A stretch of DNA of 64,000 nucleotides from Anaspis maculata (lineage: Eukaryota; Arthropoda; Insecta; Coleoptera; Scraptiidae): positions 57,781,416 through 57,845,415 of the forward strand of contig OX421966.1 of the NCBI GenBank assembly GCA_949128115.1, read 5' to 3'. Of the stretch, positions 1 through 10,962 are shown piece after piece. Position numbers and translations under genes: made by a program. Numbering within the stretch: position 1 is the first letter of the stretch; every line of letters begins with the position of its first letter. The notes under the pieces are model-generated. The model searched no databases, had not been told where the DNA came from, and saw only the letters and a list, made by a program, of their open reading frames with translations.

Positions 1-348
1 CTCCATTTCTCGACCATCCCTTTTCCCACCCACCATAATTTCTGCCTACAGCCAGGTCCTAGTCCTAGTCCAGGTCCTTTCTCAAATAAGAATTTGCCTT
101 AAGCATTTTAAAATTCATGAAACTGGCTCAAATTAAGTTGAATAATAAAAAAATATAAGTTGTGAATTTGGAGTAATTATCAGTGAAGGAATTAGCATTC
201 CAGGAAAAGGGTAATGGAGAAGCTCGTGGAGAAGTAATTAAAAAGAATCTGAATCTATAAATTGAGATGGTCACCTACTGAGGGGACAGTGGTCAAAATC
301 TAGAAAAAGGAAGAAATTCCGAAACTTTACAATTATCGACGATAATTG

Positions 349-1325
349 CTATGCTTCGTAAGCGGTATTCTGCCTCAAAACTTCCAACTGTCTGACATAA
401 CAGGGGCACTGATGGTCATTTGCTGCATGTTTTCTTTCTCTGATTCTTGAGCGCTCACAGTTTATGCAGTTGAGGACTTGCGTTCTGCATTCAGAGGACC
501 TGTGGGAGTCCCCACATATGTGACAAATCTCGCTCTCCTGCCTGCAATACTTGCTGACATAGCCAAAAAGACAGCATTCAAAACACATTGCCACAGAAAG
601 GGTCTCTTTGATGTAGATGTTTGTCAAGTTAATTAACTTGACTTTAACATTAACTAACTTTAATTGACTTTAACATGACTTTTTCTTTCTTGAGCAAAAA
701 TTTTGCAAACTGTGGTTCCGCTTCAAACAACCAGTCCTGTTTAGTCCGATTTCGGCATGGTTTTGCAATGATAAGTTAGAGTTTTTGCCTAATTTGTGAC
801 TGGTCCATGGTAGCTGCAATGTCTTCTTATACATGGCGATGTCTTCGTAAATGTCTTCCAGCTTGATCCCATTCTGCAGTCCACACAAAGTAATTGTTGG
901 GTTTCTTAGTTTTTTTCTGTAGATTGTAGGTCTTTTTCTTTGTTGATTTCGTGTATAAGTCTGTCTCTCTGTTCAGATTTTGCAATTAGCAACATCTTGT
1001 TCGTGCCTACCTTGATCGTGTTGGTCACTCCGCCGTCGATGTCAGTAGACTTCAACTTGTTTCTGATGTATGTCCATTTTGGTGTGATGTTTTGTCCGTC
1101 CTTCGTTGTTATCATTACTTCGTTAGTCTTGACCATTTAAGGTGGTGTTACCCAAGGTGAGCTGTTTTGCTTGTCTCGTGCAGTGTGAAGAATCTCGTAA
1201 CTCTTGGTTGCTTCGGTATATTTTATTCGTTGTTGTTGTTGTTGTTGCTGTTGTTGTTGTTGTTGTTGCTGTTGTTGTTGTTGTTGTTGTTGCTGTTCCT
1301 GTTGCCGTGGTTGTTCCTGCCGCAG

Positions 1326-1363
<38 letters not shown>

Positions 1364-1736
1364 CCAACTGTGTCCGATGTTGTTGACCCTTGCTGACTTG
1401 CAGATTCAGCCTCCGCTCTGTATCCTTTTGTTTCAGTCTTTCGTCCAAGAGACGTTGGATAACTATCATTTTTTCCAGTCGAATACGGTATATCCGTCTT
1501 TCCATTCTTCGGCTGATTCCGTTAATAGTCAGGAGGGGGTCTGTTGTTACGTTTTGCTCTTCCCTTGTAAATATGATCTTTCCGTGTTCCTCTCTCGTTG
1601 TGGCAGATCTTATTGAGCTCAGTGCCTTCGCCAGATTCGCTGCATCCTCTTCCTCTTCCTTTTCATCCCGTTCTTGTCGATTTTGGTCATCTTCAAATTC
1701 AAAGTCCTCTGCTGTCTTCATAAATTCGTCATCGTT
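349..1736 (-). pseudogene. Non-LTR retrotransposon ORF1 (gag-like), decayed
   Basis: Minus-strand remains of the ORF1 nucleic-acid-binding protein of a Jockey/I/R1-type LINE. Reading from 1,721 downward, an acidic and then glutamine-rich segment (1,721-1,137) ends at an in-frame TAA. The same frame resumes at once at 1,136 and runs to 906 with the motif STDIDGGVTNTIKV. A further block at 627-349 carries three zinc-knuckle-like Cys/His clusters, including CHICGDSHRSSEC and CINC followed by HAANDHQCP. This gag-zinc-knuckle order is typical of LINE ORF1. The in-frame stop and the break between 906 and 627 show that the copy is dead. No reverse transcriptase is visible; the expected downstream side runs off the start of the window. 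The segment 50,160-50,438 encodes a related middle part, so the family is present at least twice. Confidence 0.72.
1228..1365 (-). repeat. CAA/CAG (polyglutamine) trinucleotide repeat
   Basis: The plus strand reads as long runs of TTG, TGT or GTT with interruptions. On the minus strand this encodes about 45 glutamines with a few R, P, L and E residues inside the ORF1 remnant. In other frames it gives artificial polyvaline, polyleucine and polycysteine ORFs that should not be annotated. Confidence 0.9.
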
Positions 1737-1740
1737 TCAC

Positions 1741-4045
1741 ATTCGAATTCTCAGGTCCGGACTAGACTCAGAGACCGTGAGTCGCTTTACCAGTGGAGTA
1801 CTCATTGACGATGCTGGCTTCGAAGCTCGGTCTCCTCATGCAGAGGCCCCAGTGGCCCGCCCCTACAGGAATGGGATTAATGAGAAATAAGCTCAGCGAC
1901 AAAGTCCAATGGATGCGCTATAGTACTTGCAGTTATAAAACCTCATCAGCCCGGCCGATAAGAGCGGAACGGCGAATTTTCAAATGTAAACATTCAATTA
2001 TTCTGGACAAGATTCAGTTCAATCGGCAGCAAGCATCGAGAACTTGGTCCCATCGGAATCTGGGAAACTCAGGCCGTCGACCGGTACCGAAATCTTCCAA
2101 ATTTCACGCTCAGAAGCACCAAAAAACAGGCAAAAACACGGAGACTCGTACACATATACAGCACAACACTCGTTCTTTTCGTAACTGTTCCTACATGGTA
2201 AACATTGTCAACGTCCACGTGACTTAGTATTGCATTTTGTAGCCAGAGGAAGGACCTATCGGGCGTAACCACGTTCTTTGAAATCGGTTGTTTTTTCTAC
2301 GAGATTTTCAATCTTGAAGTAGCGTGAAATTTTTTGGTGGACCAGTTCAATTGATTACCTGTTTAGTATATTATAAAACTAGTGTTACAATGACGATTTT
2401 TGTAATACAGCCAATTTTGCTTAACGAGCCGCGAGGCGGCGAGTCAAGCAATCTAGAAGTATTACAAAAAGGAATTGTAGCACATGTTTCTCATAAGACC
2501 TTCGTCTATTTTGCCCTAATTTATTGAACAAAAATAAGAGAATGTGCAAACTGACATTTTGAATTGTGCCTATGTCAATTATTGACAGCGAAAACACTGG
2601 CACAAAGTGCTTTATTTTCAGTTGCACAAAGTAGCATTTTGTGACACTATTTTTCGCAAAAACAGTGCTACAAAGTAGTCATAGTATTATATGCTACAAT
2701 TCAGGTCAACATTTGACCCTATCCTAGTTAGAAATCGAGTGTCAGGTGCATGTGCTACTAGTACAGGTTCGTAGTGAAAGGTCCCAATCTCCACACGTGC
2801 AATTCCCTGGGCCTCCCAGCAGCAGAATTATTGCATCCTCTACCGGGTGTTCAGTACGTGTGAGTAATTACACGTTCCAGTTGGAATTTACATTTGGGTC
2901 AAATTATGTGTTCTCCTTCCTTTTGCCCGATCCCTCATCATCCCTCTTTGCTATTGAAAGAAATAAATTGGATGCGATTTGAAATATTGCCGGAATGCGC
3001 GCTCTTTCCTCTCTTTTCCACACGCCCGTTTTTCCCCTCCGTCTCCCGTTCCCTCCCGCCGGATCACATGCCTCGAGAAAAAAGTTCGTTTGACGATCGA
3101 GCGAAACGATAATTAAGCGGATCTCAAAGTCTCTCCGAGCGATAATTAGCGAGGGAGAAGCTGTGCAGATCAAGAGATCAGGATCGTCACCTATACCGTG
3201 CAGCACAGCAGCTCTGCTGCTGTGAAGCCGTGTGCCATGAAAGAGAAAAGCAAGAGAGGAGGGCGAAGTAAATAAGTCCGTAAAGCACTGGAAACACGTT
3301 AATTTAATTACTTGCCAAACCAATTAATTACAGTCCTGTGATCCCTTTGGAGCACATAACGAGTCCTTGCCTCTTCCCCCCTGTTCCGCGCCCCCAAAGC
3401 CAGCCCTGTGTCCGCCCAATTTGTGTGTGCCTGCGTGTGTACTTGTGTGCACAGTCAACCGTCATCGTCGGGCTGGGTGGGCAAGGAATACAGGAGTAAA
3501 GGGGATCGGGGGGAAATGGAGCTGGGAAAGTGTCCCGCTTTTGCTGCCTTTATGTCTCGTAGTGTGGCTTTGATCTCTTATTTAATGTGCGACTGAAACG
3601 CAAATTTTAGTAAATAAACAAAAATGCTGTACATGCGATGCGGACTCGCATATTTTGTCAGTGTGTGCGCGGCAGTCGAGCATGTTTGGACCGTCTGTTG
3701 AACGAAATTGAATGTAATGGAAGTCTTCAAAGGTTCATATTATGGAACTTTTATTGCAGAGAGAAACAGCTCTGCATGTGAATTGTAAACCCACCAAATG
3801 CAAAATGCACGAAATGCAAATTCCAGAATAATGCAGACTGATTTCTCAAATCCTAACAAAAAATATACTGCTGTGAAATTCCTTGGAGACTTCGATGCGA
3901 GGGTAAAGCGCATACTTGCACAATTGGCGGAGGAGCTGTGAATCAAGAGCTGGCTAAAACATTATTGCAGCTATTGGAGCTTCCCAAAGCTTTGACGGCT
4001 CGATTGGCGACAGAGGTGCTGATCAATAGGATATAGATATGCCGG
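1741..4045. other. No gene recognised
   Basis: About 2.3 kb with only short ORFs lacking family motifs. The sequence between 2,900 and 3,560 is somewhat GC- and CT-rich but gives no convincing coding pattern, splice-linked exons or repeat copies elsewhere in the window. Confidence 0.5.
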
Positions 4046-4049
4046 AATG

Positions 4050-4345
4050 GAGTGACAGCCTACCACCATTGTATAAATATTACTAGTGGGTCAGCCTCGA
4101 ATTTTAGTACAGGAAAAATAGTAAAAAATCGGCAAAACCTCGGGGGGGGGGGGGAATTGCAGGTAAAAATGGAGAGGATGGAGCCTGTCAATCCATTGGA
4201 TGCGAATACATCATAGTTCGACGTATCATATCCCCTTGATACCATTTTGGCACAAAAAGTGTCCATCATTGTTGAAGGAGGGTTAGTGGGGGGGCGAAGC
4301 TCTGCTAGGTGATCCATTTTGTTTTTCTGGCCATGTAGAACCGAT
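4050..4345 (-). repeat. Dispersed repeat, copy 1 (inverted relative to 16,345-16,580)
   Basis: Read on the minus strand, this copy matches 16,345-16,580 on the plus strand at very high identity over about 230 bp, from GTGATCGGTTCTACATGGCC to a poly-C tract. Both copies keep an open frame with the peptide MVSRGYDTSNYDVFASNG. I do not recognise the protein. It may be a fragment of a mobile-element ORF or only a conserved repeat. Confidence 0.75.
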
Positions 4346-4706
4346 CACGACAAGTTTGGTATCTTTTCCGACCAAATTCAATCTCCTGAACTCGTATCCG
4401 ATGTGTGAATTTGCATGAAAAGAAGTTTGAACAAGTTACCTTGAGAAAACTTGTTTTTTCTTTGATAATTTTGACGAGTTTTTTTTCACTGTTGGAGGTG
4501 TTTATTTTAAGAAAGTTTTCAGGTATAGACATTACAAATAGAGGAGACCATATGTTTATCACCACCGTCGTCACAGATATTGGGGCATCAAAAATCAGCC
4601 AACCTTTTTTTGAATGATAGACTCGCCTGGTTCCTACGCAACCGTAAAAATCCGTGACAACATAATGGTCTTTTTAGCGCACTTCTCCAAACGGGAAGGC
4701 GCTTTT

Positions 4707-4749
4707 GTCCTCGCTTTGTCCGTCCGTCCGTCCGTCCGTCCGTCCGTCC
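4707..4749. repeat. (CCGT)n microsatellite
   Basis: An uninterrupted run of TCCG/CCGT tetranucleotides follows TTTTGTCCTCGCTTTG. Similar tetranucleotide runs occur at 8,262-8,301 (CTGT) and 12,923-12,947 (GGAC), each beside a different repeat. Confidence 0.9.
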
Positions 4750-4769
4750 CCGCATCTAGTCCTAGACGA

Positions 4770-5515
4770 AAAGGTTTTTGCGAAAAATTTTTACTCCATT
4801 GGGTAGCTCATGACCTTGTATCCCGAACCAAGAAAAATTTTAACGAAATAATAATAAACAATGACAATAATAACAATTTAGTGTGACGCGGCATCGCCGT
4901 TGAATGCTGCATTTCAGAAGCCGGCCTGATCTCGAAAGTTATCACATGCGAGGAAGTACCCGATCTTATCATTTTACCATAATACATATGCGGAGTTATA
5001 TTTAGAGGATGATTTGAACTTTATTTTAATGAAAATTTCACATCGGTGCGAGGTGCCGATTAGTAGTTATTAATTTTTGAACATGACTCCGAAACTACGG
5101 CTCGGCCGCAAATGATTTATTCGTTGCTTGCTGGTGCTTGATATCCTTTCCTCCGAACAAAACGAAATTCAATACAGAAAATATTTCAACTCGAATGGGT
5201 AGCTCATGGCCTTGGTACGCGAATCAAGAAAAATGTTGCCGAAATAATCATGAACAATTACAAAAATAACATTTTGGTGTAGGGCGGCTTCGCCGATCAA
5301 GTGCTGGCATTCGCGGTAAGATGTAGAAAGTTGCGATATGCAGGCAACTACAATTTCTGAATAAAATACATCACTGAATGTACGGCATTATATTTAGAGA
5401 ACAATTTGAACTTTCTTTTGACAAAAACCCCACTTCGATCCGACCGTTAGGTCAATTGTTATCGATTTTTGAAAACGGCCGCAAAGCCACGGCTCGGCGC
5501 ATATTACACGACCCT
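4770..5515. repeat. Two-copy tandem repeat, period about 385 bp
   Basis: The block beginning TTTTTACTCCATTGGGTAGC (about 4,787) recurs in diverged form near 5,185 (TTTCAACTCGAATGGGTAGC). The two stay alignable through the shared GGCTTCGCCG/GGCATCGCCG patch, the ATATTTAGAG segment and the CACGGCTCGG end. No coding frame survives in either copy. Confidence 0.65.
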
Positions 5516-5572
5516 ACAAATTTAAAATCAGACGTGCCGAAATAGTAATTGAACATTTTGAAATAGCCAATA

Positions 5573-8022
5573 TAGTAGCCGAGGTACACATAAAAAAACG
5601 GCATTTGATGTTACAAACAAGCCACTTTGCACAGTTGTTACTTAGACCCTAACAAACATTTTTTTCCGCAGCACATGGAAATCGGTCCCTTAGGAGAGCG
5701 GGGGGGGGGAGCCCCCCTTGAAAAAAGTAACTTTTTTAAATATTGACCGATTTTCACAATTCTGGTGTCGATTACACACAATTTAATATCGCTAAGGAAG
5801 ATAGAGATGAAGTACGTCACAAGATACAGTAATTTTTTCATTTTCGAGGGCCATTTTTAAAATATGGCCGCCTATTTAGCAAAATTTCATCTGATTTGAA
5901 AATAAGCTTGTCGCGTGTCTAAGCCGACTAATTTTGCGGCGCTCTTTACGTTTTCTTCATCTAAAATAACATTCGAGATATCTGAAGAGAGTTATTGAAA
6001 GAAGGAAGCATAGAAGGCAATTTTTTTCAATATTTATACTAATGAAGAAATATTCAGTTACATATTATTCGCAATGATTTGTTGCACACTGTTCCCTGGA
6101 TGGGCTGAACCAATCGTAGGATCAAGTCCTGAACTGAAAAGTAATTATTGGGGCTTCTAGTACCTATACTTTTCTCCAAATTTATAAAAAAAAACTGAAG
6201 GCGTAGTTTTTGTTGGTGCAGCCTCCTTTACAGCTCTTGCAACTAAGAGTGCAGGGTAGCCGATTTCTTTTGCCTTTACATTGCATAGTTTGGCAACCAG
6301 TCTTGCAGCCACATCGGTCCAAGGCATGACAAGCACTCCACACTTCCAATAGCTGAGACCATACTGGTTCCCACTTATCATTTTGGAGTGCCCAGCCCAA
6401 TCCTTCTGGAGTTGTGTCACACTGGCTAGTGGACGTGGCTTGTCCCCACAACTGACCAGCCTGGTAAGCGGCTCGTCGAGGATGCTGTACTAGGGCACCA
6501 GATGTCGGAGGACCACAGGGCCAAAGGTCGATTCTCTGTGGCAAATAGGTTTTTGCGAACCTGATCTGCAGTGATACACTCAGGATCACACACTCCATAC
6601 ATGCGGACTGTGTTTTCTTTCGAGGTCTTCAGTGTATCCTCAGTGAGAGGATGTGCAGGAGGACGAGCTAAAGGTGTGAATGCATCGGTGTAAATATCTT
6701 TCCAAGCACTCCACCTGTCTTTTTGTCTTTCTATCAACTAAAAAACGAAACGCTATCACAATCTATGTCGGCGTGGAAACCACGCTGAGCTACGGATCTA
6801 GACTCTCCAAGAGCTTCTGCAATTGAATGGATTGCTAGGTGTCTGTAATGCTTGGAGGTACCATAGAGAATCCGTAATTGCCTGAGGCCGACGCTTTTTA
6901 TGTCGAAGTTGTAGGAGATCGCTAGGACCACGACGTCTGTATCGGAACTTGGAATGGGGACGTTTTCAATATCGAGAATTACCATGTCCATGACATGAAG
7001 AAATATCCTGCTATCAGCTTCTTCCATCTGATCGCAAGTGACATCATTGAGGTTGGTGTTTTGAGATAATCCGAAGATCTGACGAATTCATCTATGGTTG
7101 TCACTGAGCCTATGATTTGAGGTAAACCAGAAAGAGACGTTTCTGAAAGATATCTGAATAATTCAAATATCATTCTTGAGATTCACTGTGGGGAAAACCC
7201 ACTTACAGATCAACTGAGGGTAATTGAAGGCAGTGTTGGCTTTATCTTTATACATCTGTTTCCTTACCTCAATATGTCACTACATTTGGAACAACAGCGC
7301 TGCAAGCTGCAGTCATGAATAACTGCCGCCAAAACATTTCGCATATTCAAATCCACATTCGGGTTGTGGCGTTGAATTCAAAATAAGACGTAAGATTTAT
7401 GGAACTCATTTTGAATAATAATAATAATAAACTGTCTTTATTGATTTTCCAGAATAAAGTATAAGAAATGAAAATTAAAATAAAATAAACACTGAAAAAT
7501 CAAACTTAGGGCGAAGTTCAGATGAGTGCACAATCACACCCGCTGCTGAGGGGTGCCCCCTGCACCCCCATTCCACGTTCACCGGATAATAATAGTTATA
7601 ATAATCTACCGAATATTATTTTAGACAAAGAAAACGTGAAGAGCATCCTTGAATTAGTCGGTTTGGACATGTGACAAGGTTATTTTCAAATCAGATAAAA
7701 TTTTGCGAAATTGGCGGCCATATTTTGAAAATGCGCCTAAAAATAACCATACCTTGTAACTTACAGCATTAGCATTGTCTCTATTTTTCTTAGTGATATC
7801 AAATTGTGTGGAATCGACACCTAAATTGTGAAAATCGGTCAATATTTGAAAAAGTTACTCTTTCCAAGGGGGTTTCCCCCCCACCGCTTTCCTAAGGGAC
7901 CGATTTTCATGTGCTGCGGAAAAAAATGTTTGTTAGTGTCTTAGTAACAACTGTGCAAAGTGGCTTGCTTGTAACATCAAATGCCGTTTTCTTTCCATTT
8001 AACGTGTGTGCCTCGGCTACTA
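5573..8022. mobile_element. Element with ~400-bp terminal inverted arms carrying a DTDVVVLA/Cys-rich gene
   Basis: The left arm (about 5,573-5,975) matches the reverse complement of the right arm (about 7,607-8,022) along its length with scattered indels. Shared landmarks are TAGTAGCCGAGG at the ends, CGGCATTTGATGTTACAA, GCCACTTTGCACAGTTGT, the G-run beside CGGTCCCTTAGG, and GACTAATT near the inner edge. The 6.16-7.17 kb pseudogene lies between the arms, which suggests that it is cargo. Parts of the arms (CACTTTGCACAG, CCCTTAGGG) recur at 17.7-18.2 kb, 24.4-24.6 kb, 47.4-47.6 kb and 59.2-59.6 kb. No target duplication is certain. Confidence 0.6.
6157..7173 (-). pseudogene. Broken gene: C-terminal part of an uncharacterised DTDVVVLA + Cys-rich-tail family
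   Basis: Three consecutive minus-strand frames join by frameshifts near 6,735 and 6,560. In order they show MEEADSRIFLHVMD then SSDTDVVVLAISYNFD (about 7,027-6,900), a degraded CDSVSFFS motif (near 6,740), ITADQVRKNLFATENRPL (near 6,570), then HPRRAAYQAGQLWGQ and a Cys-rich tail CGCKTGCQTMQCKG...CKSCKGGC (about 6,290-6,200). From memory this matches a widespread uncharacterised metazoan family whose acidic EEAD/DTD motifs resemble PIN/FEN1-like nucleases. The nuclease link is my inference. Frameshifts show that this copy is inactive. It lies between the inverted arms of the 5,573-8,022 element. The N-terminal half of the same family appears at 18,500-19,150. Confidence 0.55.
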
Positions 8023-8258
8023 ATACTAGGTACCTGAAGGATAATGGCACTCAAATTACGAAACATGTTCGCTCAATAACAAAAAAAAAGTAGGTAGGTA
8101 TCACTAAAAATCATGTGACAAGGCTACCATTTTTTCGGTTTTTCGATAAAAAAGAAATGTTCCAATTCAAAAGTGAACCCGATATTCGTGTTCAGGAGGT
8201 CGAAATCAATTGGAGCACATTTTTTTATATAAGTAACAGAATGACGCTTATGTGGCCG

Positions 8259-8261
<3 letters not shown>

Positions 8262-8301
<40 letters not shown>
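8262..8301. repeat. (CTGT)n microsatellite
   Basis: About ten uninterrupted CTGT units follow GTGGCCGGTTTG. The rest of 8,023-8,565 shows no gene; the flanking ORFs on both strands are short and lack motifs. Confidence 0.9.
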
Positions 8302-8569
8302 CGAGTCCGTGCAGAAATTAAGACGCTGTACTCCTTCTCGAGAATTGAAACAAGAGTCTTGGAACTTTTTTCCGATTAATAGCTGATGTCTCCAAGGGTG
8401 GCCAATGGGCACTATTTTTGTTATCCATACATCGTTATCATTATTCTCAAAAAACAGAGATCTCCTGTGCACTTCGATGAAGTTGAACTTCTCCTCGGGA
8501 AATAAAGCTACAGCCGTTGAAGATTGAACTTTATCCGGTGGATAGCTTGGGTCCTCAAGGACCAAATAG

Positions 8570-8975
8570 GCAGGTTGGCTTTCATAATTCGGCCGCCATC
8601 TTGGCTGCCATATTGAAATTTCTTATTAGTGGAACGATTGTCATGAAACTTGAAACTCACCCTTGTCTAGTATGATCATTCTTATTTTCAAGCCAAATTT
8701 TATGATTGCCCCACCATCTTGGCCGCCATATTGAAATCTCTTATAAGTGGAAAGATTTTCATGAAACTTGAGAGTTACGCTTGTCTCGTACGATCATTCC
8801 TATTTTCAAGCTGAGTTTCATAATTCTGCCGCCATCTTGGCCGCCATATTGAAATCTCTTGTTAGTGGAACGATTTTCATGAAACTTGGAACTTACCCTT
8901 GTCTAGTACGATCATTTTGATTTTCAAGCCGAATTTCATGATTCTGTCGATATTTTGGCCGCCATATTGCAATTT
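8570..8975. repeat. Tandem repeat, ~120-bp unit, just over three copies
   Basis: Units start with GCCGCCATCTTGGCCGCCATATTG-like sequence near 8,588, 8,708, 8,828 and a partial one near 8,945. Each continues through AGTGGAACGATTTTCATGAA and CTTGTCTAGTACGATCATT. Copies differ by point changes. I see no coding potential. Confidence 0.85.
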
Positions 8976-9112
8976 TTTGCCCAAGACGGTAGAACCCTAA
9001 TCACTTAACATCTTGCGTTCACTAATCCGCCAAAAAGGAAGTGCGCTACTGAGCCTCATGCCCATGAGGCATATTCGCTTGTCTATGTGTATTGTCTATA
9101 CCAATTAATTCA

Positions 9113-10867
9113 GTAGTCCGGTGGACTAGGGTTATAACTATGCATTTCATGACTACGGAACAGTTTTTTGCAAGCATGTTCAGAAAACCATCATCTATCA
9201 TTTGAGAAGTGCTGCCAAGCAATTTTTCAATGTGGGGGGTCAGGGGGGCCCTTTCTTGACAACTTAAATCGTTTTTTGTCGATTAAATCCGTGACAAAAA
9301 TGCTAAATAGAAAATTCCAACGGATTATTAAAAAGCAACTCAAAAGATCACTTATGTGTAATAAAAACTATTACAGGGTGAACAGGTTCCGAAAAAAAAT
9401 GACTTTCCGTTAACATGCAATAAAATAAAGAAAATATTGTGCCCAAGACCTTCATCTTTGTCATTGGAAAATGCCGATTGGCATATTTGTTGATCATATC
9501 CACCTGAACTGGTTGAGAACGGCACCCAACAGCGTCAACAGTGCCGGGGCTATATACAGGGTGGAAGAGGAAAATATTTTTGTTTTCATTTATTTCAAAA
9601 ACCAAGATAGATAAAGTAAACAAAATTGAGGAATTGATGTTTCATCCAATGCATGTGGAGACACAACAAACCGTTTCGGAATATCTTGAAGCGTTCCTGA
9701 AATATTTTAAAAAAACTGAAGAATATCATCAAAATTTTACTTTCTACTCTTATTTCGTATTTTCCATTATACAGATGTATATCCTCAAGTTATGCAACAA
9801 ATTTCACAATATACACCAATATACAATAAATTATGGTTGAAACTAAACAGCACCATCACCGGCATCAATCATGTATGCGTTGTATACAGGGTGTAAGAAA
9901 AAATTGTTGTTTTTTTTTGCTGTATATGAAAAAACAAGCAAAAAAACGCGTGGATTACACATTCACGTCAGTAATTCACCTTATCAGGTGTCTTGGCTTG
10001 GTTTGTTTCCCCGGAAATTTCTTACCTCTCTAATTTTTCACTTTCTTTGTCTTGATTTTTCTATTACAGCAAAGAAAACAACCATTTTTTCTTACACCCT
10101 GTATATGACGCATTGACGCATACATGATTGATGCCGGTGAGTGATGTGGCTGTTTAGTTTTCACCCTAATTTGTTGTTAAATTGAAGTATACACTTCTAT
10201 ATAATGGAAAATACGAAATCAAAGTAGAAAGTAAAATTTTTATGATATCCTTCAGTTTTTCCAAAATATTTCAGGAACGCTTCAAGATATTTCAAAACGG
10301 TTTGTTGTGTCTTCACACGCATTGAATGAAGCATCAATTCCTAAATTTCGATCACTTTATCTATCTTGGGTTTTGAAATAAATAATAGCAAAAATATTTT
10401 TCTCTTCCACCCTGTAAATAGCTCCGGCTCCAATGACGCAGTTGGGTACGCTTCTCAACCAGTTTAGGTACGTATGATCAACAAATATGCCAATCGGCAT
10501 CTTTCAATGACGAAACTAAAGGTCTTTGGCGCAATTTTTTCTTCATCATATTGCATGTTGACGGAAAGTCATCTTTCTCGGAACGTGTTTACCCTGTAAT
10601 AAGCCTTATCACACATAAGTGACATTTTGAGTTGCTCTTCAATAATCCGTTGAAGTTTTTTTATAGCCTTTTTATCACGGATTTTATCGACAAAAAACGA
10701 TTCAAGTTGTCAAAAAAGGGGCCCCCCTGGCCCCCCACATTGAAAAATTGCTTGGCAGCACTTCTCAAATGATAGAGGAAGGGTTCCTGAACATGCCTGC
10801 AAAAAATTGTTCCGTAGTCATAAAATGCATAGTTTGGGCAATATTTGGCGCTAGTCCACCGGACTAC
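9113..10867. mobile_element. Foldback element, TAGTCCGGTGGA family
   Basis: The left arm from GTAGTCCGGTGGACTAG pairs with the right arm ending CTAGTCCACCGGACTAC. Homology is traceable to about 9,945 on the left and 10,045 on the right, leaving a short central loop. Landmarks in both arms are CTATGCATTT, GCACTTCTCAAATGATAGA-like sequence, the AATTTTTCAATGTGGGGG block and the ACAGGGTGTAAGAAAAA block. Arms have diverged by substitutions and indels, so the element is not recent. No transposase is visible. The same ends recur at 58,262-60,690. Confidence 0.75.
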
Positions 10868-10962
10868 AGGTGTATTCTTCACAAGAATCATCCACTTGAT
10901 GTATAATTTTGCTTCTCGAGTTTAAAAAATCGATTTAAACTTGAGCCGGCACGGCGTGTCGT

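Noticed and set aside
1142..1616. Polyvaline, polyleucine and polycysteine ORFs on the plus strand
   Set aside because: Other-frame readings of the CAA/CAG repeat inside the minus-strand ORF1 remnant.
2904..3323. 139-codon minus-strand ORF
   Set aside because: Composition follows a local CT-rich patch; no domain, splice partner or repeat support.
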